Below, piece by piece: positions 42,653-46,981 of a stretch of 46,981 nt of DNA. Position 1 is the stretch's first letter. Every line of letters starts with the position of its first letter. Origin of the DNA: Streptomyces purpureus (lineage in GTDB: Bacteria; Actinomycetota; Actinomycetes; Streptomycetales; Streptomycetaceae). The notes below the pieces were generated by a model, which was not told the origin of the DNA, did not search any database, and worked only from the letters and a program-made list of their open reading frames with translations. Location of the stretch: positions 182,523 through 229,503 of the forward strand of contig NZ_BMQQ01000004.1 in the NCBI RefSeq assembly GCF_014648195.1, read 5' to 3'. A program made the translations under genes and the position numbers.

Positions 42653-43336
42653 CTACAGCGGCGGGAGCGCCGGGAGCGGGCCGCCGGTCGTGTCCAGGCC
42701 GCCTCCGTCGGTGCGTCCGGCCAGCCAGCCGAGCAGGGCCGGAGCCGGGCCCGAGACGGTCACCTCGTCACCCTCGGTGCCACCCGTGCGCCACTCGCCG
42801 CCCTCGGTGACGATCCGGGTGGGCGGCACGGAGGCGTTGCCGGCGAAGCGGTCGGCGAGGAACTCGATCTCGCGCTCGACGAAGTCGGCCGGGAGGTCGG
42901 TCAGCTCGTAGCCGATGCCGAGGTCGACATGGTGCAGCTCGACCTCCACGAGCCGGCGGAAGGGCACCCGGGCGGCCTGGTCGGTGACGCCGTTGCGCAG
43001 CTCGACGGTCCGGCTCCAGTCGGCGTCGGCCTCGCCCTCGGCGTCGAAGCGGGCGGCGCTGCCGCGCACGTCCTCGAGTTGGGCGGCGAGCGGCCGGGGC
43101 GCGTCCCGCTCGATGTCGGCGTCGCGGGTCGCGGCGTCGGCGTACATGGGCAGGCCCCGCAGGACGTTCACCAGAGCGTCCGCGTTACGGGCCACGTGGG
43201 CCAGGACGTGGCCGCGGGTCCAGCCGGGGAGCCGTGACGGCTCGGCCACGGCCGCGTTGTCCAGTTTGGCGGCTGCGGTCAGGAGCCGCTCGGTCGCTTC
43301 GCGTACAGAAGCCAGGTCACGCGCATGGTCGATCAT
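42653..43336 (-). CDS. Maleylpyruvate isomerase family protein (227 aa)
   Basis: Mycothiol-dependent maleylpyruvate isomerase (MDMPI/DinB-like) fold. The N-terminal LTAAAKLDNAAVAEPSRLPG and WTRGHVLAHVARNADALVNV are diagnostic, with the first metal His in GHVLAH; VELHHVDLGIGYE supplies others. Family members use mycothiol, an actinobacterial thiol. The substrate may be maleylpyruvate or another isomerisation or conjugation substrate. ATG 43336 is leaderless from a clear promoter (TTCACC-17-TATCGT, 43372-43344); upstream in-frame codons are rejected. Confidence 0.9.
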   Translation of the reverse strand: MIDHARDLASVREATERLLTAAAKLDNAAVAEPSRLPGWTRGHVLAHVARNADALVNVLRGLPMYADAATRDADIERDAPRPLAAQLEDVRGSAARFDAEGEADADWSRTVELRNGVTDQAARVPFRRLVEVELHHVDLGIGYELTDLPADFVEREIEFLADRFAGNASVPPTRIVTEGGEWRTGGTEGDEVTVSGPAPALLGWLAGRTDGGGLDTTGGPLPALPPL

Positions 43337-43343
43337 GGCGCCG

Positions 43344-43372
43344 ACGATAGCGCCGCCACTCGTTCGGGTGAA
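43344..43372 (-). promoter_or_regulatory. Promoter of the isomerase gene
   Basis: Minus strand TTCACC (43372-43367), 17 bp, TATCGT (43349-43344), ending 7 nt before the ATG at 43336. Leaderless. Confidence 0.65.
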
Positions 43373-43494
43373 GGTGGCAGAGCGCGTCCGTAAATCGAAT
43401 GCGCGTGCTATAGGCTCGGGAGAGGCATCAGGCATCCTTGGTTGTCGGGCACTCATCTCTGCCCCCGCTTCTCTCAAGAAAGGTGCGGACCGGC

Positions 43495-46482
<2,988 letters not shown>

Positions 46483-46493
46483 CGGCGCGGGCG

Positions 46494-46523
46494 GCCGCCG
46501 GCCCGCCCTGGCGGGCCGGCGGC
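46494..46523 (+). terminator. Terminator after uvrA
   Basis: GCCGCCGGCCCGCC (46494-46507) pairs with GGCGGGCCGGCGGC (46510-46523), about 12 nt after the uvrA stop. Confidence 0.85.
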
Positions 46524-46542
46524 TCAGGCCCGGGCCTGAGCC
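46521..46542. repeat. Perfect 22-bp palindrome
   Basis: GGCTCAGGCCC followed directly by GGGCCTGAGCC; a loop-free perfect inverted repeat adjoining the uvrA terminator. Confidence 0.85.
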
Positions 46543-46981
46543 GCCTTGGCGGGCGTGCGCCTGAAGACGCGTGGTTCGCGGGCCGCAGACGTCGGTCGCG
46601 CGGGGCGCCCCGGGCTTCCGCCGCCTGCGAGGCGTTGTGGTTCGCGGGCTGCGGGCGCCGCTCGGGCGTCCTGGCGGGTGCGCGGGTCACCCCCGGGCTT
46701 CGCCCGCTTGCGAGGCGCGCGGATCGGGCGCCGTGGGCGGCAAGCGCCGTGCGCAGCCTGGCGGGTGGCCGGTCAGACCGGGCCTCCGCCGCCTTGGCGG
46801 GCGGTGCGCCTGAAGGCGCGAGGTTCGCGGGCCGTGGCCCCCGCAGGCGCCGCTCGCGCCTCCGCGCGGGCGCCGGGGGCACCCCCCGCCCCCGCCCTGC
46901 CCCGCCCCGGGCTTCGCCCGCTTGCGAGGCGCGCGGATCGGGCGCCGTGGGCGGCAAGCGCCGTGCGCAGCCTGGCGGGTG
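46541..46981. repeat. Long direct repeats at the window end
   Basis: An exact 77-bp repeat lies at 46691-46767 and 46905-46981 (offset 214), ending with the window. A second module of about 45 bp, ccgccttggcggg...ttcgcgggccg, occurs at 46541 and 46789 (offset 248) with few differences. No gene is supported; open frames here are by-products. The array probably continues beyond the window. Confidence 0.9.

Noticed and set aside
43381..43430. LexA/SOS box before uvrA around tcgaatgcgcgtgct
   Set aside because: Only partial similarity to CGAAC-N4-GTTCG (cgaat and gtgct halves); not supported.
43443..43475. PafBC-type promoter of uvrA (ttgtcgggc)
   Set aside because: The -10 TANNNT element is missing at the required distance.

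Overview
The window is high-GC actinobacterial chromosome, almost certainly Streptomyces. Codon third positions are nearly all G/C, GTG and TTG starts are common, a long chaplin with an LAxTG-type sorting signal is present, a mycothiol-dependent-type enzyme is encoded, and the rpsA-coaE and uvrB-TerD-TerC-uvrA gene neighbourhoods look like those of Streptomyces core chromosomes. About 37 protein genes are supported, with no rRNA, canonical tRNA, CRISPR or insertion sequence.

Layout. 1-253: GC-rich repetitive DNA. 254-3765: hrpB and a methyltransferase on the minus strand, overlapping by GTGA. 3908-8726: rpsA with its promoter, leader and terminator, a PAC2 protein, coaE, a TPR protein, and on the opposite strand a DUF6343-like membrane protein and a lipoprotein. 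9028-13639: an SNF2 helicase and SWIM-finger operon, then a small protein with an Asn/Gly-rich tail. 13821-17649: a secreted metzincin with a lipoprotein, a multiply frameshifted pseudogene, a HAD-like protein and a long chaplin. 17702-19920: DUF2293 and coiled-coil proteins, a conserved DUF7873-like protein, and a structured RNA that reads as a circularly permuted tRNA, the hallmark of the effector module of bacterial Y RNAs (YrlA). 20075-23940: AlaA-type aminotransferase, an HxlR/SCP2 regulator, an SDR/MerR operon, and a uridine kinase-like protein. 24169-29518: psuG and a PfkB kinase, two secreted proteins, a methyltransferase and a cupin. 29552-33048: an MFS transporter, a tandem-repeat tract, ogt and a secreted GDPD. 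33324-41825: MHYT protein, uvrB, TerD, a TerD/FtsK-like protein, TerC under a yybP-ykoY (Mn2+) riboswitch, and an MHS transporter. 41939-46482: an MBL hydrolase, a maleylpyruvate isomerase-like protein and uvrA, followed by palindromes and long direct repeats running off the window end.

Two themes stand out. First, genome stability. uvrB, uvrA, ogt and an SNF2 helicase lie in the window, and ogt, uvrB, terD and, more weakly, the helicase operon carry promoters matching the RecA-independent DNA-damage motif TTGTCRGTG-N8-TANNNT (RecA-NDp, bound by PafBC in mycobacteria). This predicts that TerD and TerD/FtsK-like proteins are induced with excision repair. Second, RNA-based features. The Y-RNA-like element at 19769-19908 and the terC riboswitch, whose aptamer 3' strand can alternatively pair with the Shine-Dalgarno, are both directly visible as base-pairing. 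Many genes also appear leaderless, with a TAnnnT -10 box 6-7 nt before the start codon.
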